Positions 40,366 to 48,669 of a DNA stretch of 64,000 nt are shown here, piece after piece; position 1 is the stretch's first letter; every line of letters starts with the position of its first letter. Below the pieces are notes generated by a model. The model worked only from the letters and a program-made list of their open reading frames with translations, did no database searches and was not told the DNA's origin. The stretch comes from AP-15 sp963703665 (GTDB lineage: Bacteria > Pseudomonadota > Alphaproteobacteria > ATCC43930 > CGMCC-115725). The position numbers and the translations under genes were made by a program. The stretch lies in NCBI GenBank assembly GCA_963703665.1, contig CAVPFB010000003.1, positions 310,001 through 374,000 of the forward strand, given 5' to 3'.

Positions 40366-41226
40366 ATGGCACCATCCCCGAGCAACAGCAGCTCAACGGC
40401 GCGCGATCCGGCAGCGGCACTGTCGCTGCTGCGCTGGTATCTCGAGATCGGGGCGGACGAGGCGATCGTCGACCAGCCGGCGAACCGGCTCGCTCCGCCA
40501 TTGCCGCCGGCTGCCGCCGATCGGCCGCTCGAGCCGCCGCCTGCGTGGCACTCGGTTGCGGCGTCGCCGCCGGCAGCCTTTGCCGACTCGCCGGGCGAAG
40601 CGGCGCAATCGGCGCGGCTGTTGGCGGCCGGCGCCGGCACGCTCGCCGAGCTCGAAGCCGCGATTATCGGGTTCGAGGGCTGCGCCTTGAAGCGCACCGC
40701 GACCACCACGGTCATCGCCGACGGCAATCCCGCGGCACCGGTCATGATTATCGGCGAGGCGCCGGGGGCTGACGAGGACCGGATCGGATGCCCCTTTGTC
40801 GGGCGCGCCGGCCAGCTGCTCGACCGCATGCTGGCGGCGATCGGCCTCGACCGGCAAGGTGTCTTGATCACCAACGTGATCTATTGGCGCCCGCCCGGCA
40901 ACCGCACACCGACCGCCGACGAGATCGCCGCCTGCCTGCCATTCGTCTTGCGCCAGGTGGCGCTGGTTCGGCCCAGGGTGCTGGTGCTGGCCGGCGGCAC
41001 CGCGGCCCGCGCCCTGTTGCCGCCGGGGCCGGGCATCACCCGGTTGCGCGGCCGCTGGTTCGATCTCGCCATTCCGGGCCTCGACCGTCCGGTGCCGACC
41101 CTGCCGATGTTTCACCCGTCGTTTCTGCTGCGTACCCCGGAGCGCAAGCGCGAGGCTTGGCACGACCTCTTGGCCCTGCGCGCCCGCCTCGATCAGCTGC
41201 TCGCCGCGGAGCGGGAGCCCGGCTAG
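40366..41226 (+). CDS. Family 4 uracil-DNA glycosylase
   Basis: A 286-residue iron-sulfur uracil-DNA glycosylase that removes uracil from DNA. Seen: VMIIGEAPGADEDRIGCPFVG (motif A), RAGQLLDRMLAAIGLDR, YWRPPGNRTPTADEI, LVLAGGTAARALL and the late HPSFLLR motif. Cysteines in FEGCALK, RIGCPF and AACLPF may contribute to the cluster. The start ATG at 40366 is favoured; the frame runs upstream across the efflux promoter without similarity. The N-terminal 100 residues are Ala/Pro-rich and unusual. Confidence 0.85.
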   Translation: MAPSPSNSSSTARDPAAALSLLRWYLEIGADEAIVDQPANRLAPPLPPAAADRPLEPPPAWHSVAASPPAAFADSPGEAAQSARLLAAGAGTLAELEAAIIGFEGCALKRTATTTVIADGNPAAPVMIIGEAPGADEDRIGCPFVGRAGQLLDRMLAAIGLDRQGVLITNVIYWRPPGNRTPTADEIAACLPFVLRQVALVRPRVLVLAGGTAARALLPPGPGITRLRGRWFDLAIPGLDRPVPTLPMFHPSFLLRTPERKREAWHDLLALRARLDQLLAAEREPG

Positions 41227-41280
41227 CCGGCGTCGCCTGGCCGGGCTATGCTGGCGGCAGCCTCAGATGGAGCGATCGCG

Positions 41281-41823
41281 ATGCCTGGCCGGCTCGATGA
41301 AACCCGTCCCTTTCTGCCCGTCAACATCGCGCTCCTGACGGTTTCGGACACCCGCGACGCGGCGCAGGACCGCTCCGGCGATACGCTTGCCGATTTGGCA
41401 AAGGGCGCCGGGCATCGGATCGCGGCGCGGCGCATCGTGCGCGACGACGAGGACGCGATCGTGGCGCAGCTCAAGACGTGGATCGCCGACCCGCAGATCG
41501 ATGTCGTGATCGGGACCGGGGGCACCGGGGTCACCGGGCGCGACGTGACGCCGGAAGCGTTCCACAGCGTCTATGAAAAGGAGGTCGCCGGCTTCGGCGA
41601 GCTGTTTCGCTGGCTCAGCTACGCCAAGATCGGCACCTCGACGATCCAGAGCCGGGCGACGGGCGGAGTTGCCGGCGGCACCTATCTGTTCGCGCTGCCG
41701 GGGTCGCCCGGCGCCTGCCGCGACGCGTGGCAGGACATCCTCGTCCACCAGCTCGACAATCGTTTCCGGCCGTGCAATTTCGTCGAGCTGATGCCTCGCC
41801 TGCAGGAGCACCTGAAGCGTTAG
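41281..41823 (+). CDS. moaB: Molybdopterin adenylyltransferase/MoaB-type protein
   Basis: A 180-residue MogA/MoaB fold enzyme that adenylylates molybdopterin before molybdate insertion by MoeA. Seen: NIALLTVSDTRDAAQDRSGD, VIGTGGTGVTGRDVTPEAF and ALPGSPGACRDAW, the family's nucleotide and pterin sites. The only molybdenum cofactor gene in this part of the window; the others lie at 16.9-19.4 kb. It follows the glycosylase gene and precedes an acyl-CoA dehydrogenase in the same direction. Confidence 0.9.
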   Translation: MPGRLDETRPFLPVNIALLTVSDTRDAAQDRSGDTLADLAKGAGHRIAARRIVRDDEDAIVAQLKTWIADPQIDVVIGTGGTGVTGRDVTPEAFHSVYEKEVAGFGELFRWLSYAKIGTSTIQSRATGGVAGGTYLFALPGSPGACRDAWQDILVHQLDNRFRPCNFVELMPRLQEHLKR

Positions 41824-41848
41824 GCTGTCGTCCGCGACGGTCCGGGCG

Positions 41849-43018
41849 ATGAAGCTGTTCGACCGGATCGACGCGGTGCCGGCGCTGTCTTCGGAGGAAG
41901 CCCAGCTCCTCGACAGCGTGCGCGCCCTGGCGCGCGACCGGATCGGGCCCAGGGCTGCGGCTCACGACCGGTCGGGCGAATTCCCGTGGGACAATGTCCG
42001 CGACATCAACGCGCTCGGCCTCAACGCGATGTTCGTGCCCGAGGCCTATGGCGGGGCGGCGCTGTCCTACGCCGCCTATCTCGCCTGCGTGCGCGAGCTG
42101 AGCCAGGCCTGCGCCTCGACCGGGATCATCTGGGCAACCAATTTTCACGCGATCAAGCCGCTAATCGATTTCGGCAGCGAGGAGCAGAAAATGCGCCTGC
42201 TGCCCCGCGTCGCCGCGGGCGCGCTCGCCGCGCTGGCGATCACCGAGCCCGAGGCCGGCTCGGACGCGACCCATATGACGACGCGCTTTACGCCGGACGG
42301 CGACGGCATCGTCGTTTCGGGCGGCAAGACCTTTATCACCAATGGCGATGTTGCCGACCTGATCCTTGTCTTCGGCAAATGGGCCGGGATCGAGGACCAC
42401 CGCAAGGCGATCTCGGCGCTGATCCTCGAAAAGGCCACGCCGGGTTTCAGGGTGCTGCGCACAGAGGACAAGATGGGGCACCGCGCCTCGTCGACCGCCT
42501 CGCTCGCCTTCGCAGATTGCGTCGTGCCGCGCGCCAATCTGCTGGCCGGGCCCGATGCCGGCCTGCCGCTGCTGCTGGCCTCGCTGAACAAGTCGCGGCC
42601 GAGTGTCGCCGCCCATGCGCTCGGCATCGCCCGCGCCGCCTTCGAGGACGCCGTCGCCTATGTCAACGAACGCCGCCAGTCGGGCCGGCGGATCATCGAA
42701 TTTCAGGGCATCCAGTTCCTGCTCGCCGATCTCGCCGCCGAGCTGGCGTTGTGCGAGAGCTGGTTGTGGCACGTCGCCCGGCTGGTCGATCGGGGCACGA
42801 CCGACTTCGGCCCGGAAGCCTCTATGCTGAAATTGCGCGCCTCCGATCTGGCGATGCGGATGACGACCGAGGCGGTGCAGCTCCATGGCGGCTACGGCTA
42901 CATCAAGGATTACCGGGTCGAGCGGCTGATGCGCGACGCCAAGATCACCCAGATCTGGGAGGGCACCAACCAGATCCACCGCCAGATCATCGGTCGCAGC
43001 CTGATCGCCCGGGATTAG
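41849..43018 (+). CDS. Acyl-CoA dehydrogenase
   Basis: A 389-residue FAD enzyme that forms a trans-2-enoyl-CoA. Seen: the substrate/FAD segment LAALAITEPEAGSDATHM, KTFITNG, KMGHRASSTASLAFADC, QLHGGYGYIKDYRVERLMRD and IWEGTNQIHR, whose Glu is the catalytic base in short-chain types. Intact. Start ATG at 41849. Electron-transfer flavoprotein and the acyl chain length cannot be deduced. Confidence 0.9.
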   Translation: MKLFDRIDAVPALSSEEAQLLDSVRALARDRIGPRAAAHDRSGEFPWDNVRDINALGLNAMFVPEAYGGAALSYAAYLACVRELSQACASTGIIWATNFHAIKPLIDFGSEEQKMRLLPRVAAGALAALAITEPEAGSDATHMTTRFTPDGDGIVVSGGKTFITNGDVADLILVFGKWAGIEDHRKAISALILEKATPGFRVLRTEDKMGHRASSTASLAFADCVVPRANLLAGPDAGLPLLLASLNKSRPSVAAHALGIARAAFEDAVAYVNERRQSGRRIIEFQGIQFLLADLAAELALCESWLWHVARLVDRGTTDFGPEASMLKLRASDLAMRMTTEAVQLHGGYGYIKDYRVERLMRDAKITQIWEGTNQIHRQIIGRSLIARD

Positions 43019-43080
43019 ACGGAAATAAACCCGGCCGCAAATCCGCCCACAGCTCGCCCCTACCCTTCCAGCGCTTGGTG

Positions 43081-43148
43081 CCCCTCACCCTCCCGCTGCG
43101 CGGGTCCCTCCCTCTCCCCGCATGCCGGGAGAAGGTCGGGGTGAGCGG
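43081..43148. repeat. Palindromic intergenic repeat (same family as in uvrC)
   Basis: CTCACCC near the start pairs with GGGGTGAG at the end, enclosing CCCGCTGCGCGGG and a TCTCCCCGCATGCCGGGAGA hairpin. The order of arms matches the element embedded in uvrC at 15538-15613. It lies 3' of the acyl-CoA dehydrogenase gene and could end its transcript. Confidence 0.65.
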
Positions 43149-43236
43149 CCTTCTGCCGTGGTTCAGCCACGGCGGCCGCAACTCTGCCGCAATCGCGCCG
43201 TTTGGACATTGGACGCTATCAGATTGAGGGCTCGTC

Positions 43237-45288
43237 GTGCGCCTATTTCCGACCCTTGTGCTGCTGATTCTAATGGCTGCGAAGCCGGTGCTGGCCCAGC
43301 AGCAGGAGCCGCCGTCGCGAGTCGGGACGGTCAGCTACGTCTCGGGCAACATCGCGTTCCACACCGCCGGCGAGGCCCAATGGTCGGCGGCCGGCGTCAA
43401 CTATCCGGTCGCGACCGGAGGCTCGTTCTGGAGCGATCCGCAGTCTCGCGCCGAGCTGCAGATCGGCCCGAGCACGATCGACATGGCCGGCGGAACCGAG
43501 ATCGACGTGACCAACCTGAACCAGCAGATGGCCCAGATCGGCATCCCGCAGGGGGAGCTCTACCTGCATTTACGTCAGCTCGATGCCGGTCAGAGCTTTG
43601 AGATCGACCTGCCGCAGGGCGCCGTTTGGCTGCTGCAGCCCGGGGCTTACGATATCGACGCCGGCGCCGCGGACCAGCCGGCGAGGGTCGCGGTGTTCGC
43701 CGGCAGCGCCCGGTTTGTCGGCGGCGGCGCCGATCTCGGCATCAAACCCGGCGATGCCACGCTGCTCAGCGGGTCGAACCCGGTCACCGCGCAGGTCCAG
43801 CACGCCGCTCCCGATGCCTTCGTCGCATGGGGCCGTGCCCGCGACTACCAGCAGAGCCAGACGGCGGCGGCAACCCACTACGTGTCGCCGCAGATGACCG
43901 GCTATGCGGATCTCGATCGATACGGCGGCTGGCAGGCGAGCCCACAATACGGCGAGGTCTGGTATCCGAGCCAGGTGCCGACGGATTGGGCGCCCTATCG
44001 CGATGGCCGCTGGGTTTGGGTGCAGCCGTGGGGCTGGACCTGGGTCGACCAGCAGCCCTGGGGCTTCGCGCCGTTTCATTATGGCCGCTGGGCCTATATG
44101 GACAACCGCTGGGGCTGGGTTCCCGGCCAGTACGTGCCGCAGCCGGTCTATGCACCGGCGCTGGTCGCCTTTGTCGGCGCGGCGGCGGGGTTGGCCGTGG
44201 CGGGCGAAGCCGGACCCGCGGTCGGATGGTTCCCGCTGGCACCCGATGAGCCCTATTGGCCGAGCTACACCCACAACGAGAACTATATCCGCAACGTCAA
44301 CGCCGCCAACGTCAGAAACATCAATACGATCGTCACGCGGTCGAACGGGTCGCCGCCGGCGCAGGCCACGAGCGCGAATTTCGCCAACCGGCGGTTCGCC
44401 ACGGTGGTGCCGCAGCGAGTCTTCGCCAACGCCGATCCGGTGGCGCCGCACGCGATGCATGTGGCGCCGGCCGCGCTGGCCAAAGCGCCGGTCGTGCTGC
44501 ACCCGCCGGCGCTCAAGCCGGCTGCCCGGCCGGCGGCCGTAGCGACGCGCGGCCCCACGAGCACCCGCCCGGTGCCGAAGGGCCCCGGCGCCCCGCCCCC
44601 CGCTCGTCCAGGATCGGCGGTGTCGGGCCTGCCGGGGTTAGAAGCTCATCCGCTCGGGACAGCGCCGGGGCATGGCCCCGGGCCGGGCCACCAGCCCGCT
44701 CCGGCAAATGCCGCGGCGATACCGCCACACCCTGGTGCAGCGAACCCACCCGAGCATGGCCCTCATGCCCCCGCGGCCGTCGGCGCGGCGAGAACGCCCG
44801 AGCCCGGTCGCGCGCCCGGGACACCCGAACGCGGCGCTCCGCATCCGGCCGCAGGGCCGAGCACAGCCGCCTTGCCGCCGCCGGGACATCCAGGCGCGCC
44901 GCCGCCAGCGGGTGAAGCACGGCCCGGCACCGTCTCCCCGGCGCGTCCGCCCGCGGCGGCCGCGGTTCGCCGCGAAGCCCCACCCCGGCCCGCCGCGGCA
45001 TCGCAACCTCGGCCCGCGGCAGCGAACGAGGCCCGTCCGGCGCCGCCGTCGCGGCCGGTCGGGGCGCTGCATCCCCAGGCGCAAGCAGTTCGCCCGCCGG
45101 CTCCGGTTGCTCGTCCGGCCCCGGTTGCCCGCCCCGCGACTGTCGTCGCTCGCCCGGCCGCGATCCGTCCGGCGCCGATAGCCCATCCTCCGGCGGCGCC
45201 GCGGCCTGCCGCGGCTGCGCCACATCCACCGGCAGCGCACGCGCCGGCTGCCGCCCGCGGCGAAAAACCCGGCGAGAAACGCGAATAA
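43237..45288 (+). CDS. Secreted Trp-rich DUF6600/FecR-like protein with Pro/Ala tail
   Basis: A 683-residue exported protein. N-terminal signal peptide (LFPTLVLLILMAAKPVLA). Residues 28-200 resemble a FecR-like beta domain (VGTVSYVSGNIAFH, QSRAELQIGPSTID, KPGDATLLSG). Next is a Trp/Tyr/Gly-rich repeat block of DUF6600 type (VWVQPWGWTWVDQQPWGFAP, YGRWAYMDNRWGWVPGQY). The last 250 residues are almost all Pro, Ala, Arg and Gly. Family members are envelope proteins of unknown role. Start GTG at 43237. Intact despite the repetitive sequence. Confidence 0.75.
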   Translation: MRLFPTLVLLILMAAKPVLAQQQEPPSRVGTVSYVSGNIAFHTAGEAQWSAAGVNYPVATGGSFWSDPQSRAELQIGPSTIDMAGGTEIDVTNLNQQMAQIGIPQGELYLHLRQLDAGQSFEIDLPQGAVWLLQPGAYDIDAGAADQPARVAVFAGSARFVGGGADLGIKPGDATLLSGSNPVTAQVQHAAPDAFVAWGRARDYQQSQTAAATHYVSPQMTGYADLDRYGGWQASPQYGEVWYPSQVPTDWAPYRDGRWVWVQPWGWTWVDQQPWGFAPFHYGRWAYMDNRWGWVPGQYVPQPVYAPALVAFVGAAAGLAVAGEAGPAVGWFPLAPDEPYWPSYTHNENYIRNVNAANVRNINTIVTRSNGSPPAQATSANFANRRFATVVPQRVFANADPVAPHAMHVAPAALAKAPVVLHPPALKPAARPAAVATRGPTSTRPVPKGPGAPPPARPGSAVSGLPGLEAHPLGTAPGHGPGPGHQPAPANAAAIPPHPGAANPPEHGPHAPAAVGAARTPEPGRAPGTPERGAPHPAAGPSTAALPPPGHPGAPPPAGEARPGTVSPARPPAAAAVRREAPPRPAAASQPRPAAANEARPAPPSRPVGALHPQAQAVRPPAPVARPAPVARPATVVARPAAIRPAPIAHPPAAPRPAAAAPHPPAAHAPAAARGEKPGEKRE

Positions 45289-45498
45289 TTCCGCCCGGCA
45301 GCGGCGCCGGAACGGCTCATCGCCTCAAGGGTGGCGGCCGCGTCGGCGGCGGGCTGGCCAAGGAACGGTCGCGCCGGTTGCGAGGTTGGGAAGATAAAAC
45401 CTTCTCAACCGAGGCCGATCATGTTCAGCAGCTGCGATTGCAACGAGCTGGTGGTCCAGGCGCGGCTCGTTCTATTTGCCGACCCGGCTCGGCAGCCC

Positions 45499-45662
45499 TC
45501 AGGCGACGACCAAGCCCGTGAGGTTGTTCGCGCGGCTCGCTATGCGCGGGTCGATGCCCTGCTCCTCGGCGGCGACAAGCATATGTAGGGCGAGTTCGAC
45601 GAAGAGGCCGACAGGATCGTCGTCCGCGCAGCTCGCTGCTCGGCCGAGCCGAACGCGCTCAT
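45499..45662 (-). CDS. Small gene coupled to threonine synthase, one indel
   Basis: The thrC stop is overlapped by an ATG (ATGA at 45662-45659). From it the frame reads MSAFGSAEQRAAR; after restoring one base deleted near 45625 it continues DDDPVGLFVELALHMLV, then AAEEQGIDPRIASRANNLTG and ends in LVVA at the stop at 45499: 54 residues. Composition and heptad spacing look like a real soluble protein; the opposite-strand frame here shows nothing. I do not recognise the family. Function unknown; co-transcription with threonine synthase is clear from the overlap. Confidence 0.5.
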
Positions 45663-46877
45663 CCCTCGCCGATGCCGAGCAGTTCGCCGATCCTCTCGGC
45701 CGCTTTGAGGCCGGAGCCGGTCAGCACCGCCACGGTCGTCTCCGCGGGGCTGATCGTGCCGTCGCGCAAGAGGCGCGTCAGCGCCGCCGCCGCGGTCGCC
45801 GCGGTCGGCTCGACAAAGAGGCCGAGCCGGCCGAGAGCACAGAGCGCCGGCGCGATCTCGGCCTCGGCGACGGCGACGACGCCGCCCAGCGAGCGGCGCA
45901 AGGCGCGCAGCACCTGCGCGGTGCGCACCGGCCGCATCGTGGCGATGCCGTCGGCAATGGTCGGAGCGGCGACGAACGGGACGAAATCGTCCGCGCCCGC
46001 CTTCCCAGGCCGCGGCGAATGCGGCGCAATTCGCCGCCTGCACGGCGAACAGCCGCGGGCGGCGCCGATTTTCTCGGCGTTGCCGATCTCGCCGGCCTTT
46101 TCGAGCTCGTCGAAGCCGCGTTCGAGGCCGAGGATGTTGCTGCCGTAGCCGGTCGGCACTAGGATGTTGTCGGGCACGCGACATCCCAGCTGCTCCCACA
46201 ATTCGAAAGCCAAGGTCTTGGTGCCCTCGATAAAATACGGGTGCCAGTTGTGGCTCGCATAAAAGCTTCCGCCGACGGCGGCGAGCGCCGCCTGGGTCAC
46301 CGCCTGACGAGTGCCGGGGATGGGGCGGACATCCGCGCCGGCGGCGGCGATCTGCACCAGCTTGGCGCGGGGAGCGGCGGCCGGGACGTAAATCCGGCAG
46401 GGGATCCCTGCAGCCGCGGCATAGGTGGCGATCGAAGAGCCGGCGTTGCCCGAGGAATCCTCGTGGATCGGCCCGACCCCGACCTCCAGCAGGTGATTGA
46501 TCATGACCGCGGTGCCGCGATCCTTGAACGAACCGGTCGGCATCTGCGAGTTCGAGCTTGAACCAGACCGGCGCACCCTGCCAATCGCGGCGCACCAGCG
46601 CGGTCCAGCCCTCGCCGAGCGACACGCGCGGCGGCCTGCGGAGCGCCAGCGCCGCGGCATACCGCCACAGCGAGGCGTCGTTGAGCGCAATCTCGCCGCG
46701 CCGCAGGCCATTCCCGGGCAGCAGGTCGAGCGGGCTGCCGCAATCGCATCGCCAGCGTGGCCGGTCGGCGGCAAAGGCCTGCCCGCAGGCCTGGCATCGA
46801 TAGGCCGGCCACCGATAGGCCGGGCACTGATAGGTCGGGGCGGGATCGGTCGGGGTGGGATCGGTCGGGGTGGTCAT
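45659..46877 (-). CDS. thrC: Threonine synthase (PLP fold type II), frame-disrupted
   Basis: Converts O-phosphohomoserine to threonine. Seen: an N-terminal zinc-ribbon-like pair CQACGQ and CDCGS, SLGEGWTALVRRDW, the PLP lysine in QMPTGSFKDRG, DSSGNAGSSIATYAAAAGIP, YVPTGYGSN-type glycine loop and LTGSGLKA at the C-terminus. Indels: +1 near 46548 (CTG to CTCG), -1 near 46050 and +1 near 46010; corrected length 405 residues. The N-terminus contains five 15-bp repeats coding PTDPT/PTDPA/PTYQC/PAYRW-like units. Cysteine-containing leaders are typical of archaeal-type threonine synthases. A related amino-acid lyase cannot be ruled out. Confidence 0.75.
46798..46872 (-). repeat. Five 15-bp tandem repeats in the thrC leader
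   Basis: Five imperfect 15-bp units run from 46798 to 46872; the last two are identical (GGATCGGTCGGGGTG) and the first two nearly so. They keep the reading frame and give five-residue repeats in the N-terminal leader before the zinc ribbon. Confidence 0.8.
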
Positions 46878-46966
46878 CGCTGGTCTGCCGCGCCCAGCAG
46901 ACCACGAGCCCGCGCGGATGAAAAGGCGAAAGCCCGGCTGCGGCCGCTTCGCGACGCAGCCGCCGC

Positions 46967-47839
46967 TTATTTCGGTGCGGCGGCCGAGGGGTGGAACAGC
47001 TGCTTGCCATTGACCCTGTAGCCGCCGATCGCGGCCTGCCCTTCCGGCGAAACGAGCCAAGCGGCCAGGCGGTGCGCCGGTTGCTGCTTGGCCTCGGGAT
47101 GCCTCTTCGGATCGAGCAGGATCACGTCATAGCGGTTCAGCAGCCGCGGGTCGCCCTCGACCAGAACGGCAAGATCGCCCTTGTTGCCAAAGCTGAGCCA
47201 CGTCCCGCGATCGCTGATCGTGTAGGCGCCCATGGCCTGGGCTGTGTTGAGCGCCGCCCCCATGCCGCCGCCGATATCGCGATACCACGAGCCGCCTCCG
47301 GCCTTGGCCGGATCGATCGCAGCCACTTGCCACAGGCGGTGCTCGAGGGCATCGGTGCCGCTTTTATCGCCGCGCGAGACAAAGGGCGCGCGCGCGGCTG
47401 CGATCGCCTTCAGCGCCGCGACCGTGTCATGACCGCCGGCAATATGTGCCGGGTCTGAGCGCGGACCGACGACGATAAAATCGTTCCAGGCGATCTGTCG
47501 GCGATCGACGCCGTGCCCGGCCGCAATAAATTTCTGCTCGGCTTCGGGGTCATGGACCAGCACCAGATCGGCGTCGCCATGCGCCGCCGTGGCCAGCGCC
47601 TGGCCGGTCCCTTGGGCGAGGACATGGACTGAGATCCCGGTCGTCTTGCTGAAAATCGGCAAAATGTGTGCGAGCAGCCCGGAATTATCGACCGAAGTCG
47701 TCGAGGCTAGCACGATCGACTGGGCAGGTGCTTGCGCTTCGGCGCGCGCGGCATCGCCGGCGAACAGGCCCCCGGCGAACAGGACCCCGGCGAACAGGAC
47801 CGCCGCCACGACGATGGGCGCTGCCCATTTCTTATTCAT
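46967..47839 (-). CDS. tupA: Tungstate/molybdate ABC transporter substrate-binding protein (TupA-like)
   Basis: Periplasmic oxyanion-binding protein of about 290 residues. Seen: signal peptide containing a triple LFAG repeat, the oxyanion-binding STTSVDNSGL, FVSRGDKSGTDALEHRLW, SWYRDIGGGMGAALNTAQAM and AYTISDRGTWL, all typical of TupA. Start ATG at 47839 overlaps the permease stop (TGATG). With the permease it should import tungstate or molybdate for the pterin cofactor. The ATPase subunit is not next to it. Confidence 0.88.
   Translation of the reverse strand: MNKKWAAPIVVAAVLFAGVLFAGGLFAGDAARAEAQAPAQSIVLASTTSVDNSGLLAHILPIFSKTTGISVHVLAQGTGQALATAAHGDADLVLVHDPEAEQKFIAAGHGVDRRQIAWNDFIVVGPRSDPAHIAGGHDTVAALKAIAAARAPFVSRGDKSGTDALEHRLWQVAAIDPAKAGGGSWYRDIGGGMGAALNTAQAMGAYTISDRGTWLSFGNKGDLAVLVEGDPRLLNRYDVILLDPKRHPEAKQQPAHRLAAWLVSPEGQAAIGGYRVNGKQLFHPSAAAPK
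47757..47801 (-). repeat. Three 15-bp tandem repeats in the tupA signal peptide
   Basis: CCGGCGAACAGGCCC, then CCGGCGAACAGGACC twice, at 47757-47801. They encode the repeated LFAG(V/G) units of the hydrophobic core of the signal peptide. Loss or gain of a unit would change signal-peptide length without breaking the frame. Confidence 0.85.
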
Positions 47840-48516
47840 CACCACCGCCTCCCCCTGGCGCCGAGCCCGAAAATCGTGGCGCTGACCGCGACGCTAATAC
47901 CGATCAGCGCAAAGCCGAGGCCGAGCGCCAGCGACAAATTGCCCTCGCTGGTTTCGAGCACGATCGCGGTCGTCATCGTGCGCGTGTAGCCCGCGATGTT
48001 GCCGCCGACGATCAGGATTGCGCCGACCTCCGAAATGGTCCGGCCGAAACCGGCTAGGATGGCGGTGACAAGCCGGGTGCGGGCAATCGCAAGCAAGTGG
48101 GCCATGGCTCGCAGCCGCGTTGCGCCGTCGACTTGCAGAGGCCCGCCATACTCCGCCCAAAGTTCGGTTGTTCCGGCGTGCACGAGCGCGGCCACGATCG
48201 GCAGCGCCAGCACGGTCTGCGCCAGCACCATGGCGCTCGGCGTGAACAGCAGGCCAAGACCGCCGAGGACACCCGAGCGGGAGAGGAGCAGGTACAGCAC
48301 CAGCCCGACGACGACGGGTGGCAGCCCGAGCAGCGCGTTGAGCGCAACGATCAAGACACGCCGGCCCGGCACGCGATAGACGCAGAGTGCCGCGCCAAGC
48401 GCGCCTCCGAGCATGCTTGCCAGCACAGCGGCGGTCAGGCTGACCCCGAGCGACAGCCCGACGATGCGGCCGAACCCCTCTGCATCGAGAGTTGCCCAAA
48501 GCTCTCCGAGAGACAT
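47839..48516 (-). CDS. tupB: Tungstate/molybdate ABC transporter permease (TupB-like)
   Basis: A 225-residue inner-membrane permease. Seen: several hydrophobic segments (VGLSLGVSLTAAVLASMLGG, PPVVVGLVLYLLLSRSG) and the cytoplasmic coupling motif with GFGRTISEVGAILIVGGNIA, typical of TupB. Starts 5' of tupA on the same strand and overlaps it. No tupC/ATPase gene follows within the window, so the ATPase must be elsewhere or shared. Confidence 0.88.
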   Translation of the reverse strand: MSLGELWATLDAEGFGRIVGLSLGVSLTAAVLASMLGGALGAALCVYRVPGRRVLIVALNALLGLPPVVVGLVLYLLLSRSGVLGGLGLLFTPSAMVLAQTVLALPIVAALVHAGTTELWAEYGGPLQVDGATRLRAMAHLLAIARTRLVTAILAGFGRTISEVGAILIVGGNIAGYTRTMTTAIVLETSEGNLSLALGLGFALIGISVAVSATIFGLGARGRRW

Positions 48517-48669
48517 GGATCGACCAATCGCTGATGCCCCAAAAGGGCGGGAGGCGGCGAGAATTCTTCAGTGCGACCGGCCATGTCCACGGGAACCCCG
48601 AGGCTCGCGTCGCGCGGCGGCTGATGGCGTGCTAGGGTCGCTGACGCTTGGCGGATCGGAGCATGAGCA

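Noticed and set aside
45331..45588. A plus-strand open frame in the gap before thrC
   Set aside because: The minus-strand reading of the same DNA gives a more protein-like product coupled to thrC, so this frame is taken as its shadow.
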